64,000 nt of DNA, taken from the NCBI GenBank assembly GCA_964580105.1, contig CAZOJJ010000002.1, forward strand, positions 62,001 to 126,000. Reading direction: 5' to 3'. This document shows, piece by piece, positions 26,057 to 35,396 of the stretch. Below the pieces are notes generated by a model. It ran no database searches. It saw only the letters and a list, made by a program, of their open reading frames with translations, and had not been told where the DNA came from. Position numbers and translations under genes: made by a program. This stretch comes from CAZOJJ01 sp964580105. Lineage in GTDB: Bacteria; Bacteroidota; Rhodothermia; Rhodothermales; Rubricoccaceae. Each line of letters starts with the position of its first letter. Within the stretch, counting starts at the first letter, position 1.

Positions 26057-27388
26057 TCAGCTCCGGATGCGCGGCGTCCCGAAGTGCGTGTCCATCGCGA
26101 TCCCGCAGCTCTTGAGGAATGCCGTCGGCAGCTCCCCGCCGACGAAGATGAACACGTCGTCGTTCTCGATGGTGTGCTCGGTACCCTCGGCGTCGGCGTA
26201 GGAGACGGTTCCGTCGCCGATGGCGGTGAGGTTGGTGGCCCACAGCGGCTCGATCGTCCCGGCCTCGACGGCGGCGTCGAAGCGCTCCCGGTTGCGCGGC
26301 TTCACGCGGGCGAGGGCGGCCTTGCGGTACGAGAGGCGGACGGCCGTGCCCGGCTGGCCGGCCAGCAGGAGGGCCGCTTCGACGGCGGAATCGCCGCCGC
26401 CGACGACGGTGACCCTCCGGCCGGCGAAGTGCTCGGGCTCCATGAGGTTGTAGTAGACGCCGTCGCCGCCCTCGCCGGGGATGCCCAGCTTGCGCGGCGT
26501 GCCGCGCCGCCCGATGGCGAGGACCACGCGCAGGGCGCGGACGGAACCCTTCGGCGTCTCGACGACGAAGCCCTCGCCGTCCGGCGCCGGGTGGATGGCC
26601 TCGACCGAGACGCCCGTCTCGACCTCGATGCCCGTCCGGTCCACCATGTCCGCCCAGGTGTCGATGAGCTCCTCCTTGCGGACCTCGTTGAAGCCGAGGC
26701 GGCCGTAGCCGGGCACGTCGAAGTGATGCGTCATGACGAGCTTGCGGCGGGGGTAGCGGCGGACGGTCCCGCCGAGGTCGGGCTCCTTCTCGAACGTCAC
26801 GTAGCGGAGGCCGTGCTTCTTGGCGTTGATCGTGGCCGAGAGCCCGGCCGGACCGGCCCCGACGATGACCACGTCGTAGACGCCCTCGGGCGCGCGGCCG
26901 GGGCTCCGGGCGATGGACTCGATGCACTGCCGCGCCTGCTCGAACGCGTTCTTGACGAGCCCCATTCCGCCCAACTCGCCGACGATGTAGAGCCCTGCCA
27001 CGTTCGTCTCGTAGTTCTCCTTGATGCGCGGTAGCTCGACCCCCCGCGATTCCGTCCCGAAGACGAGCGTGATGGCGTCGGTAGGGCAGACGCGCTCGCA
27101 CATTCCGTGGCCGACGCACCGGGCCGGCGCGACGGCCTTCGCCTGCATCCCCACGAGCGCCAGCACGTCGCCCTCGGGGCAGGCGGCCACGCACGCGCCG
27201 CAGCCCGCACACAGGCCGGGGTCCACGACCGGGTGCAGCGACTGCGGCTCCTGGAGGTTGTACTCGATGGCCTTCCGCTCGGCCTCCTTCCCGGCGTGCT
27301 CCAGCCGCCGCCGCTTCCGGACGAACGGCACCATCGCTCCGCCCGCCAGCACGACGGCAACGGCCCAGATGATCACGAGTTCAGTCAC
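26057..27388 (-). CDS. Ferredoxin-fused FAD/NAD(P)-dependent oxidoreductase, membrane-anchored
   Basis: 443 residues. One transmembrane helix (about 4-24), two [4Fe-4S] motifs (CAGCGACVAACP at about 60 and CVGHGMCERVCP at about 91), then a thioredoxin-reductase-like part with FAD site VIVGAGPAGLSA (about 173) and NAD(P) site VVGGGDSAVEAA (about 325). No CxxC redox disulfide is seen in the NAD domain. It could pass electrons between NAD(P)H, flavin and iron-sulfur clusters at the membrane. It is the last gene on this strand after the multiheme cytochrome block. Confidence 0.85.
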   Translation of the reverse strand: MTELVIIWAVAVVLAGGAMVPFVRKRRRLEHAGKEAERKAIEYNLQEPQSLHPVVDPGLCAGCGACVAACPEGDVLALVGMQAKAVAPARCVGHGMCERVCPTDAITLVFGTESRGVELPRIKENYETNVAGLYIVGELGGMGLVKNAFEQARQCIESIARSPGRAPEGVYDVVIVGAGPAGLSATINAKKHGLRYVTFEKEPDLGGTVRRYPRRKLVMTHHFDVPGYGRLGFNEVRKEELIDTWADMVDRTGIEVETGVSVEAIHPAPDGEGFVVETPKGSVRALRVVLAIGRRGTPRKLGIPGEGGDGVYYNLMEPEHFAGRRVTVVGGGDSAVEAALLLAGQPGTAVRLSYRKAALARVKPRNRERFDAAVEAGTIEPLWATNLTAIGDGTVSYADAEGTEHTIENDDVFIFVGGELPTAFLKSCGIAMDTHFGTPRIRS

Positions 27389-27584
27389 GTGTGGAAGGGG
27401 CTGCGAGGTGGCGCGCCAGAAGCCTGTGAGTCAGGGCGGGGAAACGATGCGCACGATGGAGCACCTGAAAGCTCGAACGAAGACGTGTGCGGTGGACACG
27501 CTGCGGTTTCGTGAGCGGCTGCCGCGTCGTCGCATCCATCCGAACGGCCCGGCGCAATCGGTAGCAAGCCCCATTCCGCACTTC

Positions 27585-29225
27585 CTAGAGCCGACACCAG
27601 AGCGCCGTGTAGACGCGCGTGTTGGAGATCCGGTCGCCCAACTGGGTGTCGGCCTGGATCGTGAAGGCGAGACGGCGTCCCACGGGGATCTGCAGCATCG
27701 CGTCCACGCCGTGCGTTACGAGCGTGTCGTCCGGACCGAGGGGCGACTGCTGGTAACGGTAGCCGATCCGGCCGTAGACCGAGCCGAAGGCGCGCGTCAG
27801 TCCCGCGCCGCCATAGACGCCCCGGCGCGTCGTGCCGTCGGCGGCGTCCTGCATCCAGACGGTCGCGTGGGCGGTGAGGCCGAGGCCGCCGACCGGGAGG
27901 CGAGGGATGGAGAGGCCGCCGCTGAACGACTCCGTGGAGGGGCGCCCCTCGGCCGTCGCGTGGGCGGCGTCGAGGTGGAGCGACGTGTTCGGGAGCGGGC
28001 CCCGGAGAATCCGGAACGACACCCCGCCGCCGACGCGCGTACTCCGGTTCAGGATCGTCTGGATGTCGTCGGCGAGGAGGTACGGGCGGCGGCTGAGGGC
28101 GAAGGCGCTGAGACGTACGCCGGGTGTGGCGGCGACGGAGAGGCGCCCGCTCAGGCGGGTGAGCGTCCAGCTGCCGGTGCCCGGCTCCTGATCGGCGAGG
28201 GCCTGGGTGGAGAGCGAGAAGCCGCGCGCCCGCGCCGTCTGCTCCACGCCCACGAACGTCCGCGCCGTGAGCCCCTCCGCCTGCGGGAGCGCCTGCCCGC
28301 CGAGGACGGTGCCCTCCACGCGCGCCCCGCCGACCTCGGCGGCGGCGTGGCCGAAGACGGTGTACTTCGGGAGGTCGCCCGACGGCGCCTCGTCGGCGCG
28401 GCTGGGCTGGAAGCCGGCGGCCACGCCCACCCCCCGGTCGTCGTTGCCTACGTGGAGAGTGAGGCCGTCCCAGTAGCCGCTGAAGCGGTCGTAGGGGTTG
28501 TAGAAGCGGCCGGCGCGGACCTGCAGCGGGAGCGCCGTGAACGCCTTCTGCGCCGAGAGCTGGTAGACGCGCACGTCGGCGGGCTGGTCGAACGTGAAGC
28601 CTTCGGAGGAGCGGTAGGTGGCGCGGAGGTTGGCGTCGAGGCGGAGGCCGCCGGGCAGGCCCTCGGCGCTCGCGCGGAGGGCGGCGAAGGGGAGCGAGAA
28701 CGTCCGCGTATCGGCCACGGCGCCGGCCGTGGGGCGGGTGCGGGACGAGAGCACGGAGACGCCCGTCTGGAAGCGCCCGCTCAGCGTCGGCATCCGGAGG
28801 GACGAGCCGCTGCGACGCGTTTCGGCCGGCCGGGCGAGGATGGAAGGCCGGTCGGCGACGAGGGTGCCGGCCGGGGACGTAGGCGTCGGCGAGGGCTCCG
28901 GCTCGGGTGGGCTTAGGCTTTCGAGGACGAGCACGTCGCCGAGTGTGACGGGAAAGGGCGCGGCGACGAACGCCACGACGGCGCGGTCGGCCGTGGCGCT
29001 GACGACGCGGAGCGGCCCCAGCCGCCGGTCGTTCCGGAAGGCAACGACGGTGTCGCCCGGAGCCAGCCCCGCCTCGGCGCCGGCGTCGAGGTAGGCGTTG
29101 TCGCCCGCGATGTAGGTCACGCGCGCCTCGACGCGCCCGGCGTCCTGGGCGGAGGCCGGGATCGCCAGGAGGAGCGGAAGCAGGAGCGCGCTCAGCCTTC
29201 CACAGCAGACGGATCGGGGGGACAC
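27585..29225 (-). CDS. Outer-membrane beta-barrel protein next to the multiheme genes
   Basis: 546 residues with a signal peptide (ending IPASAQ). The first part (about 28-100) looks like a small beta domain (IAGDNAYLDAGAEAGLAPGD, the style of S1/FlgT-like barrels). The rest is a run of amphipathic strands with alternating aromatic and small residues, ending in YTALWCRL, a typical barrel C-terminus. RAGRFYNPYDRFSGYWDG is a porin-like stretch. It may be the pore partner of the multiheme cytochromes, by analogy with porin-cytochrome complexes; this is inference from neighbourhood. 29226-29401 shows nothing definite. Confidence 0.65.
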   Translation of the reverse strand: MSPRSVCCGRLSALLLPLLLAIPASAQDAGRVEARVTYIAGDNAYLDAGAEAGLAPGDTVVAFRNDRRLGPLRVVSATADRAVVAFVAAPFPVTLGDVLVLESLSPPEPEPSPTPTSPAGTLVADRPSILARPAETRRSGSSLRMPTLSGRFQTGVSVLSSRTRPTAGAVADTRTFSLPFAALRASAEGLPGGLRLDANLRATYRSSEGFTFDQPADVRVYQLSAQKAFTALPLQVRAGRFYNPYDRFSGYWDGLTLHVGNDDRGVGVAAGFQPSRADEAPSGDLPKYTVFGHAAAEVGGARVEGTVLGGQALPQAEGLTARTFVGVEQTARARGFSLSTQALADQEPGTGSWTLTRLSGRLSVAATPGVRLSAFALSRRPYLLADDIQTILNRSTRVGGGVSFRILRGPLPNTSLHLDAAHATAEGRPSTESFSGGLSIPRLPVGGLGLTAHATVWMQDAADGTTRRGVYGGAGLTRAFGSVYGRIGYRYQQSPLGPDDTLVTHGVDAMLQIPVGRRLAFTIQADTQLGDRISNTRVYTALWCRL

Positions 29226-29401
29226 GGGAGGACGGACGGTAGAGGGAGGAACCCGGAGTTCGTCGGATCAACGAAATCCATGCCGTCCGAGCGAACCCCC
29301 GTCCTCACATGAACCGGAAGCCGGCGGCGCGGCGAAACCGGCCCGGTGCGCGCACTGGATGCACACCTGCGCACCCGGTTGCACATATCGGATGGGCGGT
29401 G

Positions 29402-31513
29402 CTACCGCCTCCGGATGCCTCGCTGTTCGAGCCTATGGAGGTCCTCGCCGTCGGGGTGGCAGGCGTAGCACGCATTGCTCTCGTAGACGTAGCCGCCCAC
29501 GTCCTCGTGCGCCTCGTCCATCTCGCTTCGCCGGTGCTCGTGGCAGTCGATGCACGAGAAGATCTCGAAGTTGCCCGGCACGTGGTGGCAGTCGGCGCAG
29601 GTGTTCCACTCGTCCTCGTGCTTGCCGGAGTAGATCGGGAAGTACGGGTCGTGTTCGAACTCGGCCCCCTCCCAGGTGTCCACGTCGTGGCAGTCGAGGC
29701 AGGTGGTGGGGAAGCCGGAGCCGGCGTGCTCGTCCTGGTAGTCGTCCTCGTGGCAGGTGTAGCAGTCGTTCTCATGGGCCGGATCCCAGATGAGCCCGTA
29801 GCCCGGGAGCGTGTGGCACGCGGCGCAGTCGAGCTGCACGTGGGCACCGAGGAGGGGGAAGCCGGTGACGGCGCCGTGGTTGAAGTCCGGGTCCTCCCAC
29901 GTGTTGACGTTGTGGCAATCGAGGCAGGTCGTCGGGAAGTCGGGGTGCTCGTCCTCGTGTTCGTCGGCGTGACAGGCAAAGCAGTCGTCCTGGCCGGCCG
30001 GCGTCCAGATCAGGCCGAAGTCGGGGAGCGTGTGGCAGGCCTCACACGCCAGCGGCAGGTGGGCGCCCACGAGTGCGAAACCGGTGACGGCGCCGTGGTC
30101 GAACGAGGCGCCGCCCCAGCTCGTGGTGCCGTGGCAATCGAGGCAGGTGGTGGGGAAGTCCGGGTGCTCGTCTTCGTGGTCCTCGGCGTGGCACGTGTAG
30201 CAGTCGTCGGCGCTCGTCGGTTCCCAGATAGGCTCGAAGCCCGGGAGCGTGTGGCACACGGCGCAGTCGAGGGCGAGGTGGGCGCCGAGGAGCGGGAAGC
30301 CGGTTGCGGCCTCGTGATCGAAGGCGGCGCCGCCCCAGCTCGTGGTGCCGTGGCAATCGAGGCAGGTCGTCGGGAAGCTCGGGTGCTCCCTCGCGTGGTC
30401 GTCGGCGTGGCAAGCGACGCAGTCGTCCTGGCTCGCCGGGTTCTCGGGCACGTCGAAGCCGGGGCCGCGGTGGCAGGCCTCGCAGTCGAGGGCGAGGTGG
30501 GCGCCGACGAGGCTGAAGCCGCCCGAGAGCAGGGCGTGGTCCGCCGTCGCCCCGGCCCAGGCCCCGACGGTGTGGCAGAGGAGGCAATCCGTCGGCAGCC
30601 CGGCGGCGACGTGGTCCACGAGGGCGCCCGAGGCCGTGGCGTCGTAGTCGGCCTGGTGGCAGGCGACGCAGTCGTCCTGGCTCGTCGCCTCGAAGAGCGG
30701 CGCGAGGTCGCCCGCCGCGTGGCACGCCGTGCACTCGGCGCGGGCGTGGGCGCCGACGAGGGCGAAGCCGCCCGAGACGGCCGCGTGGTCGAACACCGTG
30801 CCGGTCCCGAACGAGAGCGTGGTGTGGCACGCCGCGCAGTCCGTCGGGAAGCCAGCCGCCACGTGGTCCACGGCGCTGCTCGCCGTCGCCGCGTAGTCGG
30901 CCTCGTGGCAGGCGAGGCACGACGGGTCGAGCGGGGCGAAGGCGCCGTCGAGGTCGGCCTCGTGGCACGCCTCGCAGGCGAGCGTGAGGTGGGCGCCGGT
31001 GAGCGGGAACGCCGTCCGCGCGTGGAGCGCCACGCCCTCGACGACGGCGAAGTCGGCGGTCGAGTGGCAGGAACCGCAGGCAGGTCCGAGCTGGCCGCGG
31101 TGGACGTCGAGGTGGCACGAGGCGCACGCCTCCGGCGAGGCGGGGCCTCCCGCCTCGGTCCCGAGGTCGGGGGTGTCGAAGCGGAGCCCGAGGTGGCAGG
31201 CGCGGCAGTCGGCCTGCCGGTGTCGGCCGGTGAGGGGGAAGGCGGTGTGGCGGTCGTGGTCGAAGGGGAGGGGGCGTAGGAGGGGTCGCCAGGCCTCGGG
31301 GGTGTGGCAGGCCTCGCAGGTGAGGGCGATGGTGCCGTGGGGGCTCCCCGTCGTCACCGAGTCCTGCACGGCCGGCGTCCGGCCACCGACCAGCGAGAAG
31401 GCGGGAGCGACGGGGCGTTCGACCGCCCGCGCCGGCAGGCACAGGGCGAGGAGCAGCGTGACGAGCACCACGCGCGCTCCCATCCGTTCGGTCGCTCGTC
31501 CGCCCGTTCTCAT
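29402..31513 (-). CDS. 25-heme c-type cytochrome, secreted
   Basis: 703 residues, signal peptide near the N-terminus (cut after LCLPARA; Met11 is an alternative start). I count 25 CxxCH heme-attachment motifs, about one per 28 residues. Between them runs a repeated unit of the form W..A.FDH..TGFPLLGAH, whose His residues are probable distal heme ligands, plus FPTTCLDCHG. Such chains act as electron wires or as electron stores. The start overlaps the stop of the 23-heme gene by four bases. Confidence 0.92.
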   Translation of the reverse strand: MRTGGRATERMGARVVLVTLLLALCLPARAVERPVAPAFSLVGGRTPAVQDSVTTGSPHGTIALTCEACHTPEAWRPLLRPLPFDHDRHTAFPLTGRHRQADCRACHLGLRFDTPDLGTEAGGPASPEACASCHLDVHRGQLGPACGSCHSTADFAVVEGVALHARTAFPLTGAHLTLACEACHEADLDGAFAPLDPSCLACHEADYAATASSAVDHVAAGFPTDCAACHTTLSFGTGTVFDHAAVSGGFALVGAHARAECTACHAAGDLAPLFEATSQDDCVACHQADYDATASGALVDHVAAGLPTDCLLCHTVGAWAGATADHALLSGGFSLVGAHLALDCEACHRGPGFDVPENPASQDDCVACHADDHAREHPSFPTTCLDCHGTTSWGGAAFDHEAATGFPLLGAHLALDCAVCHTLPGFEPIWEPTSADDCYTCHAEDHEDEHPDFPTTCLDCHGTTSWGGASFDHGAVTGFALVGAHLPLACEACHTLPDFGLIWTPAGQDDCFACHADEHEDEHPDFPTTCLDCHNVNTWEDPDFNHGAVTGFPLLGAHVQLDCAACHTLPGYGLIWDPAHENDCYTCHEDDYQDEHAGSGFPTTCLDCHDVDTWEGAEFEHDPYFPIYSGKHEDEWNTCADCHHVPGNFEIFSCIDCHEHRRSEMDEAHEDVGGYVYESNACYACHPDGEDLHRLEQRGIRRR

Positions 31514-33477
31514 GAGCCGTGGCAGTCTTCGCAGGCCGTGCCCAGCGGCTTGAAGCGGATGAACCGCTCGCCGCTCGGGGCCGTCTCCGGCCGGTGGCAG
31601 ATCCCGCAGGCCACGCTCCGGTGCGCGCCGTCGAGCGGGAAGCGGGTCTCGCTGTGGTCGAACCGGGCAACGGTGAACGCCTGGGCGTCGTGGCAGTCGT
31701 TGCAGGCCCGGCCTTCGAACTGGCCCTGGTGTGGGTCATCGTCGTGGCACGAGGCGCAGGTCTGATCGAGGCCGGAGAAGCGACGGACGACGGTGCCGTC
31801 GGGGCGCTCCTCGCGAGCGTGGCAGTCGGTGCACGTGGCGCGGAGGTGGGCGCCGGTGAGCGGGAATCCGGTCGTGCCGTGGTCGAAGGCGGCGAGGTCC
31901 CAGTCGGTCGTGTCGTGGCACTCGGCGCAGCGGGTGGCGCCGTCGGCCTCGGCGAACTCGTCGCCGTGGGGGTTGAGGTCGGCGTGGCAGCTCTCGCAGC
32001 CCGTCGCGAGGCCGAACTCGGGTTCGCCGTGGCCGGGGCGGACGTGGCAGGCCGAACAGGGCGTCACGAGGTGGGCGCCGGTGAGCGGGAAGGCCGTCTC
32101 GCTGTGGCGCTCCAGGCCGAACGTGGTCGGCGTCCAGGCCGTCTGGCCGTGGCAGTTCTCGCAGACGGACCCGCCCTCGACCTCGGCGAAGGCGCCGTCG
32201 TGGTAGTCCACGTGGCAGGAGAGGCAGGTGTCGTGCTCCATCTCCGGGAACGTCTCGCCGCGCTCGGCGCCGACGAGGCGGATGCGGATAGTGCCGTCGT
32301 CGCGGGCGGGCTGGGCGTGGCACGAGGCGCACTCGATGGCGGCGTGGGCGCCGACGAGGGCGAAGCCGGTCTGGGCGGCGTGGTCGAAGCGGTCCTCGGC
32401 GAACGTCCGGCCCATCTGCTCCCAGGCACCCGTCGTGTGACACGTGGCGCAGTCTGCGCCGAATTCGCCGTCGTGGGCGTCCTCGTGGCAGGAGGCGCAG
32501 TCCTGCGGCGTGCCATCGAACCGGCGGCTGCCGCCGTGGCCCGGGTGGCACGAGCCGCAGCTCACGCGGACGTGCGCGCCCGTGAGCGGGAACGCCGTCC
32601 GGCTGTGGTTGAAGGTGGGCGCGTTGCCCCACGATGCGGCCGTGTGGCAGCTCGCGCAGGTCTGGCCGCGAAACTGGGTGCCGTGCGGGTTCTCGTCGCG
32701 GTGGCACGACTCGCAGGCGGTCGAGAGCCCCTCGAAGCGGGCCGCGCCGCGCCCGGCGTCGCCGTGGCAGGCCGTGCACTCGATTCGCGCGTGCTCGCCG
32801 GCGAGCGCGAAGCCCGTCGCGGCGTGGTCGAAGCCGGAGACGTCGTCCCAGCCGCCGGCGTTGTGGCAGCTGTCGCAGGCCTCGCCCTGGAAGGGGGCGC
32901 CGTGGGGGTCGTCGTCGCGGTGGCAGGAGGCGCAATCGTCGGGGAGGCCGAGGAAGGTCCGGCCGAGGCGCCCGGCGTTGCCCTTGAAGCGGCGCACGGC
33001 CGGGTCGGTGATGAGCACGGGCGTGTGGCACGTCCGGCACGTCTGGTTGACGTGGCGTCCGACGAGGCGGAAGCCGGTCGTGCCGTGGTCGAAGGCGCCG
33101 GTGCTGAGGCGGACGGGGTCGAAGCCGCGCCCGAAGTGGTCCTTGTGGCAGGTGGCGCACTGGCGGCTGACCGTCGCGTGGAAGCCCTGGTCTCGGCGGA
33201 TGCGGTCGCGGAGCGGGGTGTGGCAGCTCAGGCACCTGTCGGGGGCGATGCCGCGCTGGCCGAGTGCGTGGCAGTTCGTGCAGGTGCGGAGGCCCTCCAG
33301 GCTGGCGTGCGCCTCGATGAGTGGGCCCGGCGAGATGAGCTGGGCGTGGGCGAGCCCGGGCAGCCCGAGGAGAACGAGGAGCGCGTAAGGTGTGACGCGC
33401 AAGGGGAGCACGCCGCCCTTACGCGTCACGCGCCACGCGATACGCATCCAGGCGCTATGCCCCCCCGCGCGTTTCAC
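31510..33477 (-). CDS. 23-heme c-type cytochrome, secreted
   Basis: 655 residues, 23 CxxCH motifs, with the same FDH..TGF.L.GAH linker units as its neighbour, so the two come from one ancestor. The last motif (CEDCHGS) lies at the extreme C-terminus. The ATG at 33477 overlaps the TPR gene stop (ATGA). The first 40 codons pass through a heptamer-period repeat (33418-33446), so the leader looks unusual (VTRKGGVLPLRVTPYALL); Met11 at 33447 is a second option. Confidence 0.92.
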   Translation of the reverse strand: MKRAGGHSAWMRIAWRVTRKGGVLPLRVTPYALLVLLGLPGLAHAQLISPGPLIEAHASLEGLRTCTNCHALGQRGIAPDRCLSCHTPLRDRIRRDQGFHATVSRQCATCHKDHFGRGFDPVRLSTGAFDHGTTGFRLVGRHVNQTCRTCHTPVLITDPAVRRFKGNAGRLGRTFLGLPDDCASCHRDDDPHGAPFQGEACDSCHNAGGWDDVSGFDHAATGFALAGEHARIECTACHGDAGRGAARFEGLSTACESCHRDENPHGTQFRGQTCASCHTAASWGNAPTFNHSRTAFPLTGAHVRVSCGSCHPGHGGSRRFDGTPQDCASCHEDAHDGEFGADCATCHTTGAWEQMGRTFAEDRFDHAAQTGFALVGAHAAIECASCHAQPARDDGTIRIRLVGAERGETFPEMEHDTCLSCHVDYHDGAFAEVEGGSVCENCHGQTAWTPTTFGLERHSETAFPLTGAHLVTPCSACHVRPGHGEPEFGLATGCESCHADLNPHGDEFAEADGATRCAECHDTTDWDLAAFDHGTTGFPLTGAHLRATCTDCHAREERPDGTVVRRFSGLDQTCASCHDDDPHQGQFEGRACNDCHDAQAFTVARFDHSETRFPLDGAHRSVACGICHRPETAPSGERFIRFKPLGTACEDCHGS

Positions 33478-34205
33478 TGCCTGGCCAGGACGGGCTGGAA
33501 CGACGAGCCGGATACGGGCGGGTGCCCGGACGGGAGTGCCTGCCCGCCCCGGCCGTTCATGCGCTGACGCACCGGCGCGAGGTTGCCGGAGGTCGCCGGT
33601 GGCGCCGAGGCCGACGGGGTCGGCCCGCCTCGGGCGGCGAGGACGTCGAGCTGCTGGAGCGAGGACGCCGCGCGCCGGGCCAGCCCGGCGTCACGCGTCT
33701 GGGCCTGGACGCGGGTCCAGACCGTCCGCGCCTGGTCGTAGTCGCCCTGGTTGGCGGCGATGGCGCCGAGGTTGTAGAGGCCGGCGGGGTCGTCGGCGTC
33801 GCGGGCCAGGAGCGCCTCGGTGACGCGGCGGGCGTCGTCCCAGCGGCCGAGTTCGCCGTAGACGAGGGCGAGGTCGAGGTGGGCTTGCCGGTGGTCCGGG
33901 GCGAGTTCGAGGAGCCGCTCGTACGAGGCGGCGGCCTCCTCCAACCGATGGCCGTCTTGCTGGAGCCGCGCCAGGCGGATCAGGTGCGTCGTGTCCTCCG
34001 GCGATTCCGCCACCCGCTGCCGGAGCGTCATCAGCTGGCTGTGGAACGAGGGGGCCACGTTCTCGGCCGTGGGCTCGACCGGGGCGGCGGCCTCGACAGG
34101 GTCGGGTGCAGGGGGCTGGGCCGGAGGGGCCTGGACGAAGTAGGCGACGACGAGCAGGGCCAGGACGGCCCCGCCGAGGAGGATCAGTTGGAGACGAGGC
34201 GTCAT
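33474..34205 (-). CDS. TPR-repeat protein with N-terminal membrane anchor
   Basis: 243 residues. One N-terminal transmembrane helix (about 7-25), a Pro/Ala linker, then tandem TPRs (about 75-185; AAASYERLLELAPDHRQAHL, LYNLGAIAANQGDYDQARTV). No CxxCH. TPR proteins beside cytochrome c genes often help assembly (as in NrfG/CcmH). It lies between the membrane cytochrome-b-like gene and the multiheme genes. Confidence 0.82.
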   Translation of the reverse strand: MTPRLQLILLGGAVLALLVVAYFVQAPPAQPPAPDPVEAAAPVEPTAENVAPSFHSQLMTLRQRVAESPEDTTHLIRLARLQQDGHRLEEAAASYERLLELAPDHRQAHLDLALVYGELGRWDDARRVTEALLARDADDPAGLYNLGAIAANQGDYDQARTVWTRVQAQTRDAGLARRAASSLQQLDVLAARGGPTPSASAPPATSGNLAPVRQRMNGRGGQALPSGHPPVSGSSFQPVLARQ

Positions 34206-34251
34206 GGGAGGTGGGGGAAACGCAAGACCAACAGAGGCGAACGGCTCCTCG

Positions 34252-35277
34252 TCAGGTCCACGCGTACCCGAACGCGATGGCGACGGCGATGTGGACGAGC
34301 AGGATCAGCAGCATCACGATGGCGAGCGGGAGGTGGAACGTGTGCCAGTAGCGGAAGAGGCGGCCGAAGGGCGTCAGCAGCACGCGCTGCTGGGCGAGGC
34401 GGCGGTAGCGGCGCCCGAGGTCGAGCAGGCGGCCCTGCGTTTCGGCCGGGACGCCCGTTTCGGCCAGGGCCGCCTTGAGCCGGCGGGCCCGCCGGCGCCC
34501 TTCGAGGTCGAACCGGACGGCGAGGGCGAGCGCGCTCAGCAGCCCCGTCGGCACGCGGGGCTCCCCGGCCGGGCCCGACCACCGGGCGTCGGTCAGTCCG
34601 GCCTCGTGCAGCGCCTCGAGGAGCGCCTGCTGCTCGGCCTCGATCTCCTGCATCGTGCGGAACTGCCCGTTCATCGTCTTCGGGATGCGGACGTACACGT
34701 ACCGCCCGATCACCCCGCTCGCCACCACGAGCACCATGCTCCAGAATGCGATGGAGACGAGGCCGCCCACCTTGAACGAGGTGTGCAGCAGGATCAGGAA
34801 CGGCCCCAGCGTGCAGAGGAAGATGTGGAACGAGAGCCAGTGGCGGAGCTTGCCCCAGCCCTGCAGCCGCGCCCACCGCTTCCGCAGCATGTAGCTGAAC
34901 ACGCCGAAGGCGATCATCGCCGTGCCGGCCACGGCCAGCCGGTTGCCGACGAGGCCCGTCGGCTTGAAGAGGGCGTGGTCCGGGTTGTAGGCCCGCTCGT
35001 AGGGCGGCTGCAGGTAGTAGTCGAGCCCCCAGAACAGGAAGAAGCCCGCGACGGCCACCCACGTCAGGCCCAGCGCCACGTGGTAGACGCGCATCCAGGG
35101 CTCGGGCTTCGTCCGGAACGAGGTCGGCGGCGGTCCGGCCGGTCGGGCCGCCGCCACTGAGGGAGGGGGCGACGCCGGCCGGGTGGCGGCAGGGGGGGGA
35201 GGCGCAGGGAGGGGAGGCGCAGGGGGAGCCGGCACGGAACGAAGGGCGGCGAAGGGGGGCGACGCCTCCGGTTCCAC
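34252..35277 (-). CDS. Membrane b-type-cytochrome-like protein
   Basis: About 341 residues if it starts at the GTG at 35277; the start is uncertain. After a Pro/Ala-rich segment there are five or six transmembrane helices. Paired histidines in RHWLSFHIFLCTLGPFLILLH and in FRYWHTFHLPLAIVMLLILLVH look like heme ligands, as in cytochrome b561 or ferric-reductase-like domains. It could take electrons from the quinone pool and feed the multiheme proteins. Upstream in-frame codons (35278-35385) are rare types for this genome and were left out. Confidence 0.68.
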   Translation of the reverse strand: MEPEASPPFAALRSVPAPPAPPLPAPPPPAATRPASPPPSVAAARPAGPPPTSFRTKPEPWMRVYHVALGLTWVAVAGFFLFWGLDYYLQPPYERAYNPDHALFKPTGLVGNRLAVAGTAMIAFGVFSYMLRKRWARLQGWGKLRHWLSFHIFLCTLGPFLILLHTSFKVGGLVSIAFWSMVLVVASGVIGRYVYVRIPKTMNGQFRTMQEIEAEQQALLEALHEAGLTDARWSGPAGEPRVPTGLLSALALAVRFDLEGRRRARRLKAALAETGVPAETQGRLLDLGRRYRRLAQQRVLLTPFGRLFRYWHTFHLPLAIVMLLILLVHIAVAIAFGYAWT

Positions 35278-35396
35278 AAACGCGATGCCAGCCCCGGGGG
35301 CAGGGCGGCTCCTGCCGGCTCCTCGGGTTCCCCCTTGCGGCGCGTAGCGGGTGGATGGTTCTATTTTCTCCCTTACACTCCGCACCTATCCCCGCC

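Noticed and set aside
35278..35385. Longer N-terminus of the b-type-cytochrome-like protein
   Set aside because: Contains GTA, AGG and ATA codons, rare in the other genes, and overlaps the promoter region of the divergent lipoprotein gene.
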